From CATQGW01 sp965262235 (lineage in GTDB: Bacteria; Chloroflexota; Dehalococcoidia; Bin125): 64,000 nucleotides of DNA. The position numbers were made by a program, and so were the translations under genes. The notes beneath the pieces were generated by a model. The model saw nothing but the letters and a program-made list of their open reading frames with translations. It was not told the origin of the DNA and searched no databases. Below, in pieces: positions 37,922 through 47,248 of the stretch (its first letter is position 1; each line of letters opens with the position of its first letter). Location of the stretch: positions 1,178,001-1,242,000 of the forward strand of contig OZ253504.1 in NCBI GenBank assembly GCA_965262235.1, read 5' to 3'.

Positions 37922-38550
37922 TTCTCGCTCAGCGCCGCGACGCTGAACACCACGTGGAACGGCTTGCAGTAGATCACGACCGACTGAAACTCGTCGGGCG
38001 TGCGGCCCTCGGGGAAGAGGTAGTTCTGGGGGCCGATGTTGCCCTTGAGCTTGCCGAGTTCGACATAGCCTTCCGCCGTGGCGTCGCCGCTGCCCCGCGG
38101 GTTGGGATGGGGGCTGACCAGCACCCGTAGATCGGGCCCGTTGGTCACCTCGAAATCCTCAAAGCGCAGGACGTACGCGCCGTCGGCGAGACGGTAAATC
38201 GTCACCGAGCCTGTTCCTTGGTGGAAGCGGTCGCCGTCAACGAATTCGCCCCGCTTGATCGCCTCAGCGCCGGCCATCATCGCCGCCGGCATCGCCTCGT
38301 CGACCGTCGCTTCGAGCTTCGCCGCCGTCGACATCATCACCCGCGCCTCATCGTGCGTTATTCCCTCCGGCACGAAGGCATCGGCGCTCAGCGGAAACGC
38401 CTCATCGACCACCGTGTCGACAAACAGCGGGCGGATCAGCCAGCCCGCCACCAAGAGCGCTGGAATCGCCATCGCGATCAGCCCCCCCAACGCCACGCGC
38501 CCGCGCCGCGTCGTGAACAGTGCCCGAACGAATCTGCGGATGAAGGTCAT
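37918..38550 (-). CDS. Membrane-anchored DM13-domain protein
   Basis: 210-residue protein with one N-terminal membrane span (about 19-42, VALGGLIAMAIPALLVAGWL). The DM13 domain occupies about 105-210: GTGSVTIYRLADGAYVLRF, EVTNGPDLRVLVSPHP, GYVELGKLKGNIGPQNYLFP and the conserved cysteine in IYCKPFHVVFS. DM13 domains are proposed to act in electron transfer or redox sensing at the cell surface. Its upstream neighbour is an esterase relic. Confidence 0.85.
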   Translation of the reverse strand: MTFIRRFVRALFTTRRGRVALGGLIAMAIPALLVAGWLIRPLFVDTVVDEAFPLSADAFVPEGITHDEARVMMSTAAKLEATVDEAMPAAMMAGAEAIKRGEFVDGDRFHQGTGSVTIYRLADGAYVLRFEDFEVTNGPDLRVLVSPHPNPRGSGDATAEGYVELGKLKGNIGPQNYLFPEGRTPDEFQSVVIYCKPFHVVFSVAALSEN

Positions 38551-38594
38551 GATGTGTCATCCTCTCGTCGCATTCACATGCGTTGAGGAAACGG

Positions 38595-38790
38595 TATCCG
38601 CCCCATCCCCGAGCGCGCGCTCGGGGCCCCGCCAGTCGTGTTCCACGCGAACATTCGCCCCCAGCGCAACCAGCGACCTGGCCCCGGCGTCGTACGCCGG
38701 CCAGCGCAGCGGCCCGATCGCGCATCGCGAAGTTGCCCTACCCGAGCAACGATTGGTGCAGGAAGCCCAGCCCCGCGAACCGCGCCGTGT
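38595..38790 (-). pseudogene. Carboxylesterase relic (internal deletion, in-frame stop), left flank of the array
   Basis: On the minus strand LGFLHQSLLG-stop-GNFAMRDRAAAL matches LGFLHESALGETNFGMRDMI of the intact esterases, with TAG in place of a Glu codon. After a shared CTGCGCTGG junction at 38701-38710 the frame changes to LRWPAYDAGARSLVALGANV then RVEHDWRGPERALGDG, the esterase C-terminus. About 300 codons between the two parts are missing, consistent with deletion at a short direct repeat. Confidence 0.75.
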
Positions 38791-38843
38791 GCCCTGTCGG
38801 CGATGGCGGTCATCGATTCCAGTAGCGCCCTGCAGTGGCTGAG

Positions 38844-40343
38844 CTAGCCGACGCCGTCCCAGACGGCTTGCTCCTCCGCGCGCCAGGCATGCTCAACCCG
38901 CACATCGGGGCCAAGCATCATCTGGGCGCGACCTTTGCTGTCATACGCCGGCCAGCTCAGCGATTCGGTCGATGGGTCGCCGCTGCGCGCGAACGCGATC
39001 CAGGCATCCATCACGCAATCCGCCAGCGCGTCGGCCTCGGGCCCCGAACCGGCGAACTCGGCGGCCATCGCCTGCGTGCCGAACGTGAACGGGATGTCGA
39101 GCGCGTGACACGCGCCCAGCGCGCCATCCAGCATCGGCGACTTCCAGTCGAACACATACGCAAATGTCGAGCCGCCGGCGTCCGCATGCGCGTCGGCGAT
39201 CTGCCACGCAGGCACCACCGTCAGGCCGTCGGTCAGCGCCGCATCGAGAATCTCCTTCGGCTCCGTCGACTCCCCACGGGCGCCGCGCGCCGCGTGGTAC
39301 GTGTCATACACACGCCGACCGTCGCCGTGCTCCGCGTCGAGCCGCGCGACCACCGCCGCTTCGTCCAGATCGTCGCTCGGCAGCATCAGACCGATCAGCT
39401 TGAACTCCTCGTCGGTGATGCCGATCAACAGATCGACGCCCGACACAGCGCCGCTGCGAATCACATCAATCGGCAGCTCCGGCATCACCTGCGCGTCCAA
39501 TATCGGGCAAGTCATCAGCTGGCCGATCATGCCCGCGTTCAGCGTCTCCATCCACCCAGCTTCGATCGCGGAATAGGCCGCCAACAGATCGGCGGCCGGC
39601 AGCGCGCGCAGCGCCTCCAGATCGCCGGAGCTCACGCCCAGATCGGCGTAGAGCCGCTCAGCGCTCGCCTTCGCGCCCTCCACATGATGCGCGTGGTGCG
39701 GGTCGGGGCTCTGCGGAATCGCCCGCTGGAACAGGCCGGCCGCGGCCGGCGCAGCCAACAATGTCGTCATGCTTTGGCCGCCCGACGACTCGCCGAAGAT
39801 CGTCACGTTGCCGGGATCGCCGCCAAAGCTCGCGATGTTCTCGTGCACCCAACGCAACGCCGCGATCTGATCGCGCGTTCCCAAATTGAACTCGTCCAGC
39901 TCCGGATCGTTGAGGAATCCGAGCACGTTCAATCGGTAGTTGATCGTGACGACGACCACGTCACCACGCGCCGCCAGGTTGGCGCCCGTGTAATACGGCT
40001 CGCTGCCCGAGCCGATCGTGTAGCCGCCGCCGTGAATCCAGACCATCGTCGGCCGCCGCGCGTCATCGACCGCCGGCGTCCAGACATTGAGCAACAGGCA
40101 GTCCTCGCTCTGCGGCTGGCGCGGCGAGGGCAGCAGCGCCTCCAGCCCCTCGTTGACCTGCTGGATCGCGATCGGCCCGAACTCGGTCGCGTCGCGCAGT
40201 CCCGTCCAACCGGGATGCGGCTGCGGCGCGCGAAAGCGCAGGTCGCCGACAGGAGGAGCGGCGAACGGAATCCCCCGGAAGACGTGCAGGCCGCTTTCCT
40301 CGCTGCCCTGCACCTGGCCGGCATTGGTCTCAGCGATGGTCAT
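38844..40343 (-). CDS. Type-B carboxylesterase, copy 1
   Basis: 499-residue alpha/beta-hydrolase of the carboxylesterase type B family. The oxyanion segment is WIHGGGYTIGS. The nucleophile is Ser186 in FGESSGGQ. The acidic residue is probably in ITDEEFKL and the His in GACHALDIPFTFG. No signal peptide is visible, so it is cytoplasmic. GAGGAG lies 9 nt before the ATG; the longer open frame upstream overlaps copy 2 and is not used. One of three tandem paralogues; ester substrate unknown. Confidence 0.9.
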   Translation of the reverse strand: MTIAETNAGQVQGSEESGLHVFRGIPFAAPPVGDLRFRAPQPHPGWTGLRDATEFGPIAIQQVNEGLEALLPSPRQPQSEDCLLLNVWTPAVDDARRPTMVWIHGGGYTIGSGSEPYYTGANLAARGDVVVVTINYRLNVLGFLNDPELDEFNLGTRDQIAALRWVHENIASFGGDPGNVTIFGESSGGQSMTTLLAAPAAAGLFQRAIPQSPDPHHAHHVEGAKASAERLYADLGVSSGDLEALRALPAADLLAAYSAIEAGWMETLNAGMIGQLMTCPILDAQVMPELPIDVIRSGAVSGVDLLIGITDEEFKLIGLMLPSDDLDEAAVVARLDAEHGDGRRVYDTYHAARGARGESTEPKEILDAALTDGLTVVPAWQIADAHADAGGSTFAYVFDWKSPMLDGALGACHALDIPFTFGTQAMAAEFAGSGPEADALADCVMDAWIAFARSGDPSTESLSWPAYDSKGRAQMMLGPDVRVEHAWRAEEQAVWDGVG

Positions 40344-40383
40344 GAGCCGATGCTCCTCTGTGAGGGCTGTGTGGGTTCTCCGA

Positions 40384-41883
40384 CTAGAAAACGCCGTCCC
40401 AGACGGCGCGTTCCTGCGCTCGCCAGTCGTGCTCAACCCGCAGGTCGGGGCCGAGCATCATCTGCGCGCGGGTGTCCGCATGGTATGGCGGCCACTCAAG
40501 CTCGTCGCTGGAGGGATTGCCGCTGCGCGCGAACCTGGCCCACGCGTCCATCATGGTGTTCGCCAGGGCGTCCGCGGCTGGGCCGCTGCCGGCGAACTCT
40601 GGGGCGAGATCGTGGGTGCCGAAGGCGAACGGAATATCAAGCGCGTGGCATGAGCCCAGCGCGCCATCGTGCATCGGCGATTTCCAGTCGAGCGTGTAGC
40701 CGAAGGTCGGCGCCGCGCCACGCGCCCAGGCGTCGGCGAAGCGCAGTGAGGGCATGATCTCGAGGTAGTCGCTGGCGATCGCGTCGAGGATGTCGTCCGG
40801 TGCGCTCGGTTCACCGCGCGCCGCGCGCGCGGCGCGATACGCCTCGTAGACACGCCGCGCGCCGCCGGGGAGCAGCTCCAGGCTCGTCATCACGTCCGCC
40901 TCGCTGAGCTGCTCCGGCGGCAACATCGCCTTGACCAGCTTCATCTCTTCGTCGGGGTTACCGGACAGCAGAGGGACGCCGGATGCGGCGCTCGCTGTAG
41001 CGGTGGCGAGTGGCGGCACTGTCAGGAATGCGCCGTCGACGACCGGGCCGAACGGCAGCCGCACCGACCAGAGTTCGCTCATCTTCTCGAACGCGGCGAG
41101 TTCCACCGCGGCTTGCGCCGCAAGCAGGTCGGCTGCGGGCAGACTGCGCAGGACTTCTGGGCGACCCTCGTCGATGCCGAGCTGCGCGTAGAGCTGCTCG
41201 GTGTTCGGCTCGGTGCCCTCGAACAAGATTCCGTGGTCGCCGGCGGTACTCATGCCGATCGCGCGATGCACCAGCCCCTGCGCCTCCGGCGAGACGAGCA
41301 GGCAGGCCACTGCCGCCCCGCCGGCCGACTCGCCGAAGATCGTCACATTGTCCGGGTCGCCGCCGAAGTTGGCGATGTTGTCGCGCACCCAGCGCAGCGC
41401 AGCGATCATGTCGCGCATCCCGAAGTTGGTCTCGCCCAGCGCCGACTCATGCAGAAATCCCAGTACGCCGAGCCGATAGTTGATCGTGACCAGCACGACG
41501 TCCCCGCGTGCGGCGAGGTTTGCTCCCGAGTACAGCGGCTCGCTGCCCGAACCCAGCGTGAAGGCTCCGCCGTGAATCCAGACCATCACCGGCCGCGACG
41601 CGTCGTCGAGCCCGGGTGTCCAGACATTGAGGAAGAGGCAGTCCTCGCTCTGCGGCTGAGGCGGCGAGGGCAGCAGGGCGTCCAGCGCGTCCATCCCCTC
41701 CTGGATCGGGATCGGGCCAAACTCGGTCGCGGCGCGCACGCCATCCCAACCCGGATGCGGCTGCGGCGCGCGGAAGCGCAGCTCGCCGACGGGCGGCGCG
41801 GCGTACGGAATCCCTCGAAACACCTCCAGCCCACCGTCCGTCGCGCCCTCAACCCGGCCCGCGGTGGTCTCGACGATGCTCAT
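40384..41883 (-). CDS. Type-B carboxylesterase, copy 2
   Basis: 499-residue paralogue with WIHGGAFTLGSGSEP, nucleophile elbow FGESAGGA, NPDEEMKLV and the GSCHALDIPFAFG histidine. The C-terminus RVEHDWRAQERAVWDGVF is the segment also seen in the relics on both flanks. It lies 40 nt upstream of copy 1. Closely related to copies 1 and 3, so recent duplication is likely. Confidence 0.9.
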   Translation of the reverse strand: MSIVETTAGRVEGATDGGLEVFRGIPYAAPPVGELRFRAPQPHPGWDGVRAATEFGPIPIQEGMDALDALLPSPPQPQSEDCLFLNVWTPGLDDASRPVMVWIHGGAFTLGSGSEPLYSGANLAARGDVVLVTINYRLGVLGFLHESALGETNFGMRDMIAALRWVRDNIANFGGDPDNVTIFGESAGGAAVACLLVSPEAQGLVHRAIGMSTAGDHGILFEGTEPNTEQLYAQLGIDEGRPEVLRSLPAADLLAAQAAVELAAFEKMSELWSVRLPFGPVVDGAFLTVPPLATATASAASGVPLLSGNPDEEMKLVKAMLPPEQLSEADVMTSLELLPGGARRVYEAYRAARAARGEPSAPDDILDAIASDYLEIMPSLRFADAWARGAAPTFGYTLDWKSPMHDGALGSCHALDIPFAFGTHDLAPEFAGSGPAADALANTMMDAWARFARSGNPSSDELEWPPYHADTRAQMMLGPDLRVEHDWRAQERAVWDGVF

Positions 41884-41922
41884 GCCCCGCCTCCCCTCAG
41901 TCGGTTGGGGATCAGGTGCGGG

Positions 41923-43440
41923 TCACGAAATCACGCCGTCCCAGGCGCCGATCTCGGCGCCCCGCCAGTCCTGCTCGACGCGCACGTTCGAACCCAACAC
42001 CAGGATCGGCTTCGTCTGCGTGTCCCACGCCGGCGCCTCCACCGATTCGCCGGCGGGATTTCCGGTACGCGCGAACGCCAGCCAGGTGTCCATCGTGACC
42101 TCGGCCAGCGCGTCCGCCGCCGGGCCGCTGCCCGCGAAATCCGGCGCGAACTCATGCGTGCCAAACACGAACGGCAGCTCGAGCGCGTGACACGAGCCCA
42201 GCGCCCCATCCAGGTGTGGCGACTTCCAGTCGAACAGGTAGGCATAGGTCGGCGCCTGCGCGGTCTGCGCGTTCGCCAGGCGCAGCCCCGGGACGCGCAG
42301 CATCACGTCGCCGATCACCGCGGTCATGATCTCGCCCGGCGAATCGTCCTCGCCGCGCTCGCGGCGCGCCGCGCGGTACGTCGCGTACGCGCTGGCGGCG
42401 TCGGGATGCAACATGCCCAGCCACGCGATCACCCCTTCCTCGGTCGGGGCCTCCTGCGCCCCCATGGCGCTCAACAACTTCATCTCTTCGTCCAACGAGC
42501 CGACCAGCGTCGCCACCCCGGCGGCGGAGCCCTCGCGCACGTGCTCGATCGGCAGCTTTTCGAGGAACGACCCGTCGATCACCGGCTGGAAGGGCATCTC
42601 CGGCAGCGCCGCAGCCTCATCGCCATCGAAATCGGCCGCCGCGAGCGGGTCGACCGCGACGGAGGCGGCCAGCACATCGGCCGCCGACGCCGCTCGCAGC
42701 GCCTCCACGTCGTCCGGATCGACACCCAACTTCTCGCAGAACTTCCGCCCCGTCGCCTCGGTCTCCTCCAGCGTCAGCGCGTTGTGGCAGGCGCCGCTCT
42801 GCGGGATCGCCTTGTGAAACAGGCCCGCCGCCTCCGGCGAGGCCATCTGCGAGCCCACGCTCATGCCACCGGCCGACTCGCCAAAGATCGTCACGTTGCC
42901 GGGATCTCCACCGAAGTTCGCGATGTTCTCCTGCACCCAGCGCAGCGCCGCCACCTGGTCGCGCATCCCGAAGTTGGTCTCGCCCAGCGAGGGCAGGTTC
43001 AGAAAGCCGAACGCGCCCAGCCGATAGTTGATCGTCACCACCACGACATCGCCCCGCGACACCAGATTCGATCCGTCGTAGTAGTTCTCGCTGCCGGAGC
43101 CGATCGTGAACGCTCCGCCGTGAATCCAGACCATCACCGGTCGCGACCCACCGTCAACCGCCGGCGTCCACACGTTCAGGTAGAGGCAGTCCTCGCTCTG
43201 CGGCTGCACCGGGTCGGGCGGGGGCAGCAACGCCTCCAACATCGGATTCGCCGCCTGCAGCGCGATCGGACCGAACGACTTCGCCTCGCGCACGCCCTCC
43301 CACGCTTCGACCGGCTGCGGCGCGCGGAAGCGCAGCGCGCCCAGCGGCGGCGCCGCAAACGGCACCCCGCGGAACACGCTGAGCCCGTCCTCTTCAGTCC
43401 CCTCGATCGTCCCCGTCGTCGTCTGTGCGATAGCGCTCAT
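41923..43440 (-). CDS. Type-B carboxylesterase, copy 3
   Basis: 505-residue paralogue with WIHGGAFTIGSGSEN, nucleophile elbow FGESAGGM, SLDEEMKLL and the GSCHALELPFVFG histidine. GAGGAG lies about 8 nt before the ATG. It is first in transcription order of the three and 39 nt upstream of copy 2. A TAGCCT box at 43490-43495 (minus) could drive the unit. Confidence 0.9.
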   Translation of the reverse strand: MSAIAQTTTGTIEGTEEDGLSVFRGVPFAAPPLGALRFRAPQPVEAWEGVREAKSFGPIALQAANPMLEALLPPPDPVQPQSEDCLYLNVWTPAVDGGSRPVMVWIHGGAFTIGSGSENYYDGSNLVSRGDVVVVTINYRLGAFGFLNLPSLGETNFGMRDQVAALRWVQENIANFGGDPGNVTIFGESAGGMSVGSQMASPEAAGLFHKAIPQSGACHNALTLEETEATGRKFCEKLGVDPDDVEALRAASAADVLAASVAVDPLAAADFDGDEAAALPEMPFQPVIDGSFLEKLPIEHVREGSAAGVATLVGSLDEEMKLLSAMGAQEAPTEEGVIAWLGMLHPDAASAYATYRAARRERGEDDSPGEIMTAVIGDVMLRVPGLRLANAQTAQAPTYAYLFDWKSPHLDGALGSCHALELPFVFGTHEFAPDFAGSGPAADALAEVTMDTWLAFARTGNPAGESVEAPAWDTQTKPILVLGSNVRVEQDWRGAEIGAWDGVIS

Positions 43441-43514
43441 GGCAGTTTCTCCTCGGTAGAGTCCAGTTCAGCCCACAAATCACGGCGCAAGGCTAGCCCC
43501 GCCACCACCAACGC

Positions 43515-43645
43515 GTCGCACCAGCCCATCCCACGCCGCCCGTTCCCCTACGCGCTACTGGTCCGCCACGCGCGGCTTCGTCTCAGTGCCATGCGGCGGC
43601 CAGCTCAGCTCGGGGGTCGAAGGATCACTGCGCAGCACAGACGCG
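43515..43645 (-). pseudogene. Carboxylesterase C-terminal relic, right flank of the array
   Basis: On the minus strand LRSDPSTPELSWPPHGTETK followed by PRVADQ-stop-RVGERAAWDGLV parallels the C-terminus of the intact copies (ARSGNPSSDELEWPP... ERAVWDGVF). One in-frame TAG interrupts it, and nothing upstream of this segment is kept. The rest of the 43441-43673 gap shows no gene. Confidence 0.6.
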
Positions 43646-43673
43646 AGGGATCCCTATCCGACGGAAATTCGAC

Positions 43674-43961
43674 TCAACGTGGCGGATCAGGCCGCTCCAG
43701 CCCCAGATACGCAAAGGTGCGGCGGCGGACGCGCGTCACGCGGATCAGTCGCTCTTCCGCATAGAACTCGAAGACCAGACGCCAGTGCCTGCTCAGACGT
43801 ACCCGCCAGAGGAAGTGGAAGCCCTCGAGCGGGTCTGAACCGGCGAAGTACGGACCGTTGCGCAGGCGATTGATCGCGCGATTCGCGAGTTTGCGCGGCT
43901 CAGGACTGAGGCGCCCAATCTCCTCATCCGCCTCCGGACTGCGGACCACGCGGTATCTCAC
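43674..43961 (-). CDS. RelE/ParE-superfamily toxin-like protein
   Basis: 95-residue basic protein with the RelE/ParE fold pattern: YRVVRSPEADEEIGRLSPE, helix LANRAINRLRNGPYF, then LEGFHFLWRVRLSRHWRLVF and IRVTRVRRRTFAYLG. Members cleave mRNA on the ribosome or poison gyrase. The ATG overlaps the stop of the upstream acidic gene (ATGA), consistent with an antitoxin-toxin operon. The catalytic set cannot be assigned with certainty. Confidence 0.7.
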   Translation of the reverse strand: MRYRVVRSPEADEEIGRLSPEPRKLANRAINRLRNGPYFAGSDPLEGFHFLWRVRLSRHWRLVFEFYAEERLIRVTRVRRRTFAYLGLERPDPPR

Positions 43962-44377
43962 TCGTTCCGTAGGAACTCGTGCACCCCGCGGATCATCGCC
44001 GCGGCTTCGGGCAGCTGCTCATCCACGCGCCGCAAGAACTCGACCGCCTCGGCATGTTCCTCTGGCAGCATCGAGAGATACGGATCCCAGCCCGGAAAGG
44101 CTTCGTCGAGCTGCCGAAACAGCCGCGCGTCCTCGGGATACTCTTCGGCCATCGCTTCGTTGGCGTCCGGTTGCTCGTCCCAGTTGGTCGAGGCGATGCG
44201 CTCCGCCGAGATGCGCGCGTCCTCAGCGTCCTCTTCCGGCGTCGATTCTTCGTCATAGTTCATCGTGCGGCAGTACGCGGCGAACTCAAGGTCCCCGGCC
44301 GCCAGCGCGAGTTCGATGCGCTGCTGCCGGTCGAGTTCGCGGCGCTGTGCGGCGAGTAGTTCAGGCTCGGAAACCAC
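43958..44377 (-). CDS. Acidic protein, candidate antitoxin of the RelE/ParE-like toxin
   Basis: 139-residue strongly acidic helical protein (DEESTPEEDAEDARISAERI and DEAFPGWDPYLSMLPEEHAE). No DNA-binding motif of known antitoxins is visible, unusual for a type II system. It is placed just before the RelE-like gene with a 4-nt overlap. The negative charge complements the basic toxin. GTG start; a weak ribosome site. Could be an unrelated protein in the same operon. Confidence 0.55.
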   Translation of the reverse strand: MVSEPELLAAQRRELDRQQRIELALAAGDLEFAAYCRTMNYDEESTPEEDAEDARISAERIASTNWDEQPDANEAMAEEYPEDARLFRQLDEAFPGWDPYLSMLPEEHAEAVEFLRRVDEQLPEAAAMIRGVHEFLRNE

Positions 44378-44543
44378 GCGACGCTCGATTCATGTTCCGA
44401 CAGAGTAATGGTAGCGCGATGGCGGCGTCATGCTGTTCGGTCAGAGAGGCGGGGCTAGCCTACGCACCACGCACTCGGCGAACCGCACATCGCACTGCCA
44501 TTGACACGAGCACGAACGCGAGCAGGAAGACGAGGTTGGACGC

Positions 44544-45785
44544 ATGAACGCTGATCGAACAGCCGGAATCACCGTCGGCGGCACGGGCATCTCGATCGAG
44601 GCCCTGCAACGCCTCGACCAGCACCTGCTCGGCCGCTACATCGAGGCCGGCCGGATCGCCGGCTGCCTCACGCTCGTCGCCCGCCGCGGCGAACTCGCCC
44701 ACCTCTCCGCGATGGGCATGATGGACCGCGAGCGCAACAGGCCGATGGCTGAAGACGCCATCTTCCGCATCTACTCGATGTCCAAGCCGATCACCTCCGC
44801 CGCGCTGATGATGCTCTTTGAGCGCGGCGCATTCCAGCTCTCCGACCCCGTCTCACGCTTCATCCCCCAATGGCGCGACCTTCAGGTGATGACCGGCGGC
44901 GAATACCCCGACTACACCACCACCGCACCAGCCCGGCCGATGACGATGCGCGACTTGCTCTCGCACCAGTCGGGCCTCACCTATGGCTTCATGGAAGGCG
45001 CGCTGGAGAAGGGCTACAACAAGCGCGATGTCTATGGTGCCGGCACGATGCGCGGACGCGACCTCCAGTCGATGGTCGACCGCCTCGCTGAACTGCCGCT
45101 CAAGTTCTCCCCCGGCGACAACTGGAACTACGGCGTCTCGACCGATGTCTGCGGCTATCTAGTGCAGACGATCTCCGGCCAGCCGTTCGACGAGTATCTC
45201 GCCGAGCACATCTTCGCCCCGCTCGGCATGGTCGACAGCGGCTTCCACGTGCCCGCCGAGAAGCAGCACCGCTTCGCCGCTAACTACGAGCGCGGCCCCG
45301 ACAAGCAGCTGCGCCTGCTCGACGACCCCGCCAACAGCAACTACCTCGAAGAACAGACCTTCTTCTCCGGCGGCGGCGGCCTCGTCTCGACCGCGCAGGA
45401 CTACTGGCGCTTCTGCCAGATGATGCTCAACGGCGGCGAGCTCGATGGCGCACGCATCCTCGGCCCCAGGACGATCGAGCTGATGACCATGAATCATCTG
45501 CCCGACAACGATGAACTCAGCGCCCGCGCCCTCGGCACGTTCAGCGAAACCGCCAACGACGGCGTCGGCTTCGGGCTCGGCTTCGCGGTGCTGATGAACC
45601 TGCCCCGCACCCAGAACCTCGGCTCGGTCGGCGAGTACTACTGGGGCGGCGCGGCCAGCACGATCTTCTGGATCGACCCCGTCGAAGACGTGATCGCGAT
45701 CTTCATGACCCAGTTCATGCCCAGCGGCACGTTCAACTTCCGCGGCCAGATCAAGCAGCTCCTCTACCCCGGCCTGCTCGACTGA
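44544..45785 (+). CDS. Serine hydrolase, class C beta-lactamase/esterase family, copy 1
   Basis: 413-residue penicillin-binding-protein-like hydrolase. The SxxK nucleophile motif is Ser78-Met-Ser-Lys81 (RIYSMSKPIT). NYGVSTDVCGYL supplies the Tyr motif. The segment LSHQSGLTYGF and the HIFAPLGM region are typical of EstB-type beta-lactamase-fold esterases. No signal peptide. GGAAGACGAGG lies 9 nt before the ATG. It is a tandem duplicate of the next gene, the upstream 30 bp included. Confidence 0.88.
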   Translation: MNADRTAGITVGGTGISIEALQRLDQHLLGRYIEAGRIAGCLTLVARRGELAHLSAMGMMDRERNRPMAEDAIFRIYSMSKPITSAALMMLFERGAFQLSDPVSRFIPQWRDLQVMTGGEYPDYTTTAPARPMTMRDLLSHQSGLTYGFMEGALEKGYNKRDVYGAGTMRGRDLQSMVDRLAELPLKFSPGDNWNYGVSTDVCGYLVQTISGQPFDEYLAEHIFAPLGMVDSGFHVPAEKQHRFAANYERGPDKQLRLLDDPANSNYLEEQTFFSGGGGLVSTAQDYWRFCQMMLNGGELDGARILGPRTIELMTMNHLPDNDELSARALGTFSETANDGVGFGLGFAVLMNLPRTQNLGSVGEYYWGGAASTIFWIDPVEDVIAIFMTQFMPSGTFNFRGQIKQLLYPGLLD

Positions 45786-45892
45786 CGAGCCCCTCAGCAA
45801 ACGTCGCGCGAGCGACGATTCCGCGGCTACATCACTTCGGGCAGTGCGATGATCACGAGCAGGAAGACGAGCAGGAAAACGAGGTTGGACGC

Positions 45893-47134
45893 ATGAAGTC
45901 TGAACGAACAGGCGAGATCACGGTCGGCGGCACCGGCATCTCGATCGAGGCCCTGCAGCGCCTCGACCAGCACCTGCTCGGCCGCTACATCGAAGCCGGC
46001 CGGATCGCCGGCTGCGTCACGCTGATCGCCCGCCGCGGCGAACTCGCCCACCTCTCCGCGATCGGCATGCTGGACCGCGAGCGCAACCAGCCGATGGCCG
46101 AAGATGCCATCTTCCGCATCTACTCGATGTCCAAGCCGATCACCTCCGTCGCCCTCATGCAGCTGCACGAACGCGGGATGTTTCAGCTCAGCGACCCCGT
46201 CTCGCGCTTCATCCCCCAGTGGCGCGATCTCCAGGTGCTGACCGGCGGCGAATACCCCGACTACACCACCCGTGCACCCGACCGCCCGATGACGATCCGC
46301 GACCTGCTCTCGCACCAGTCCGGCCTCACCTATGGGTTCGCGGGGGGGCCGGTGGAAGCTGGCTACTTCGAGCACCAAGTCTACCGCGCCGGCACGATGC
46401 GCGGACGCGACCTTCAGTCGATGATCGACCGCCTCGCAGACCTGCCGCTCAAGTTCTCTCCCGGCGACTACTGGAACTACAGCATCTCGACCGAAGTCTG
46501 CGGCTATCTGGTGCAGACGATCAGCGGCCAGCGCTTCGACGAGTATCTGCAGGAGCACATCTTCGATCCGCTCGGCATGCCCGACACCGGCTTTCACGTG
46601 CCCGCCGAGAAGCACCACCGCCTCGCCGCCAACTACGAACTTGGCCCCGACCAGCAGCTACATCAGAGCGACATTTTCGGCGTCGACGAATTTCTGGAGG
46701 CGCCGACCTTCCTCTCCGGCGGCGGCGGCCTCGTCTCGACCGCGCAGGACTACTGGCGCTTCTGCCAGATGACGCTCAACGGCGGTCAGCTCGACGGCGC
46801 ACGCATCCTCGGCCCCAAGACGATCGAGCTGATGACCATGAATCAGCTACCCAACAACGACGAGCTGACCGCTCGCGCCCTCGGCATCTGGGGCGACACC
46901 GCCAACGACGGCCTCGGCTTCGGTCTCGGCTTCGCGGTGCTGATGAACCTGCCGCGCACCCAGAACGTCGGCTCGGTCGGCGAGTACTACTGGTCCGGCA
47001 CGGCCAGTACGGTCTTCTGGATCGACCCCGTCGAGGAGCTGATCGCGATCTTCATGGTCCAGTTCATGCCCAGTGACGCGTTCGACTTCCGCAACGAACT
47101 CAAACAGCTCCTCTACCCCGGCCTGCTCGACTGA
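45893..47134 (+). CDS. Serine hydrolase, class C beta-lactamase/esterase family, copy 2
   Basis: 413-residue paralogue of the preceding gene and of equal length, with the same Ser78/Lys81 motif (YSMSKPIT) and NYSISTEVCGYL. Most of the sequence is identical; differences cluster around residues 155-170 and 252-268. The leader GAGGTTGGACGCATGAA is duplicated with the gene. It begins 107 nt after copy 1. Different substrate loops may explain why both are kept. Confidence 0.88.
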   Translation: MKSERTGEITVGGTGISIEALQRLDQHLLGRYIEAGRIAGCVTLIARRGELAHLSAIGMLDRERNQPMAEDAIFRIYSMSKPITSVALMQLHERGMFQLSDPVSRFIPQWRDLQVLTGGEYPDYTTRAPDRPMTIRDLLSHQSGLTYGFAGGPVEAGYFEHQVYRAGTMRGRDLQSMIDRLADLPLKFSPGDYWNYSISTEVCGYLVQTISGQRFDEYLQEHIFDPLGMPDTGFHVPAEKHHRLAANYELGPDQQLHQSDIFGVDEFLEAPTFLSGGGGLVSTAQDYWRFCQMTLNGGQLDGARILGPKTIELMTMNQLPNNDELTARALGIWGDTANDGLGFGLGFAVLMNLPRTQNVGSVGEYYWSGTASTVFWIDPVEELIAIFMVQFMPSDAFDFRNELKQLLYPGLLD

Positions 47135-47236
47135 CGGGCCTCACCGTCGCTGCCGTTTCGTCCGTCATTCCCGCCTCCACGAGGCTGATAGGAACGACGG
47201 CGGGGCCTCCGCCTGCACACATTGGTCACACCGTGC

Positions 47237-47242
47237 TAGATT
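47237..47242 (+). promoter_or_regulatory. Leaderless-type promoter (TGCTAGATT) of the wHTH/NDT-like unit
   Basis: Extended -10 TGC-TAGATT ends 6 nt before ATG 47249. ACCTGC between them is not a ribosome site, so the transcript probably starts at the AUG. Confidence 0.5.
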
Positions 47243-47248
47243 ACCTGC

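Noticed and set aside
38835..43764. Long plus-strand open frames across the esterase array (640 and 883 codons)
   Set aside because: Arg/His-rich products that follow the antisense of three clear carboxylesterases; long only because stop codons are rare at this GC content.
45827..45900. Hydrophobic antisense stretch (NLVFLLVFLLVIIALPEVM) before the second serine hydrolase
   Set aside because: No start codon in that frame before the hydrophobic run, and it arises from a repetitive AGGAAGACGAGC leader.
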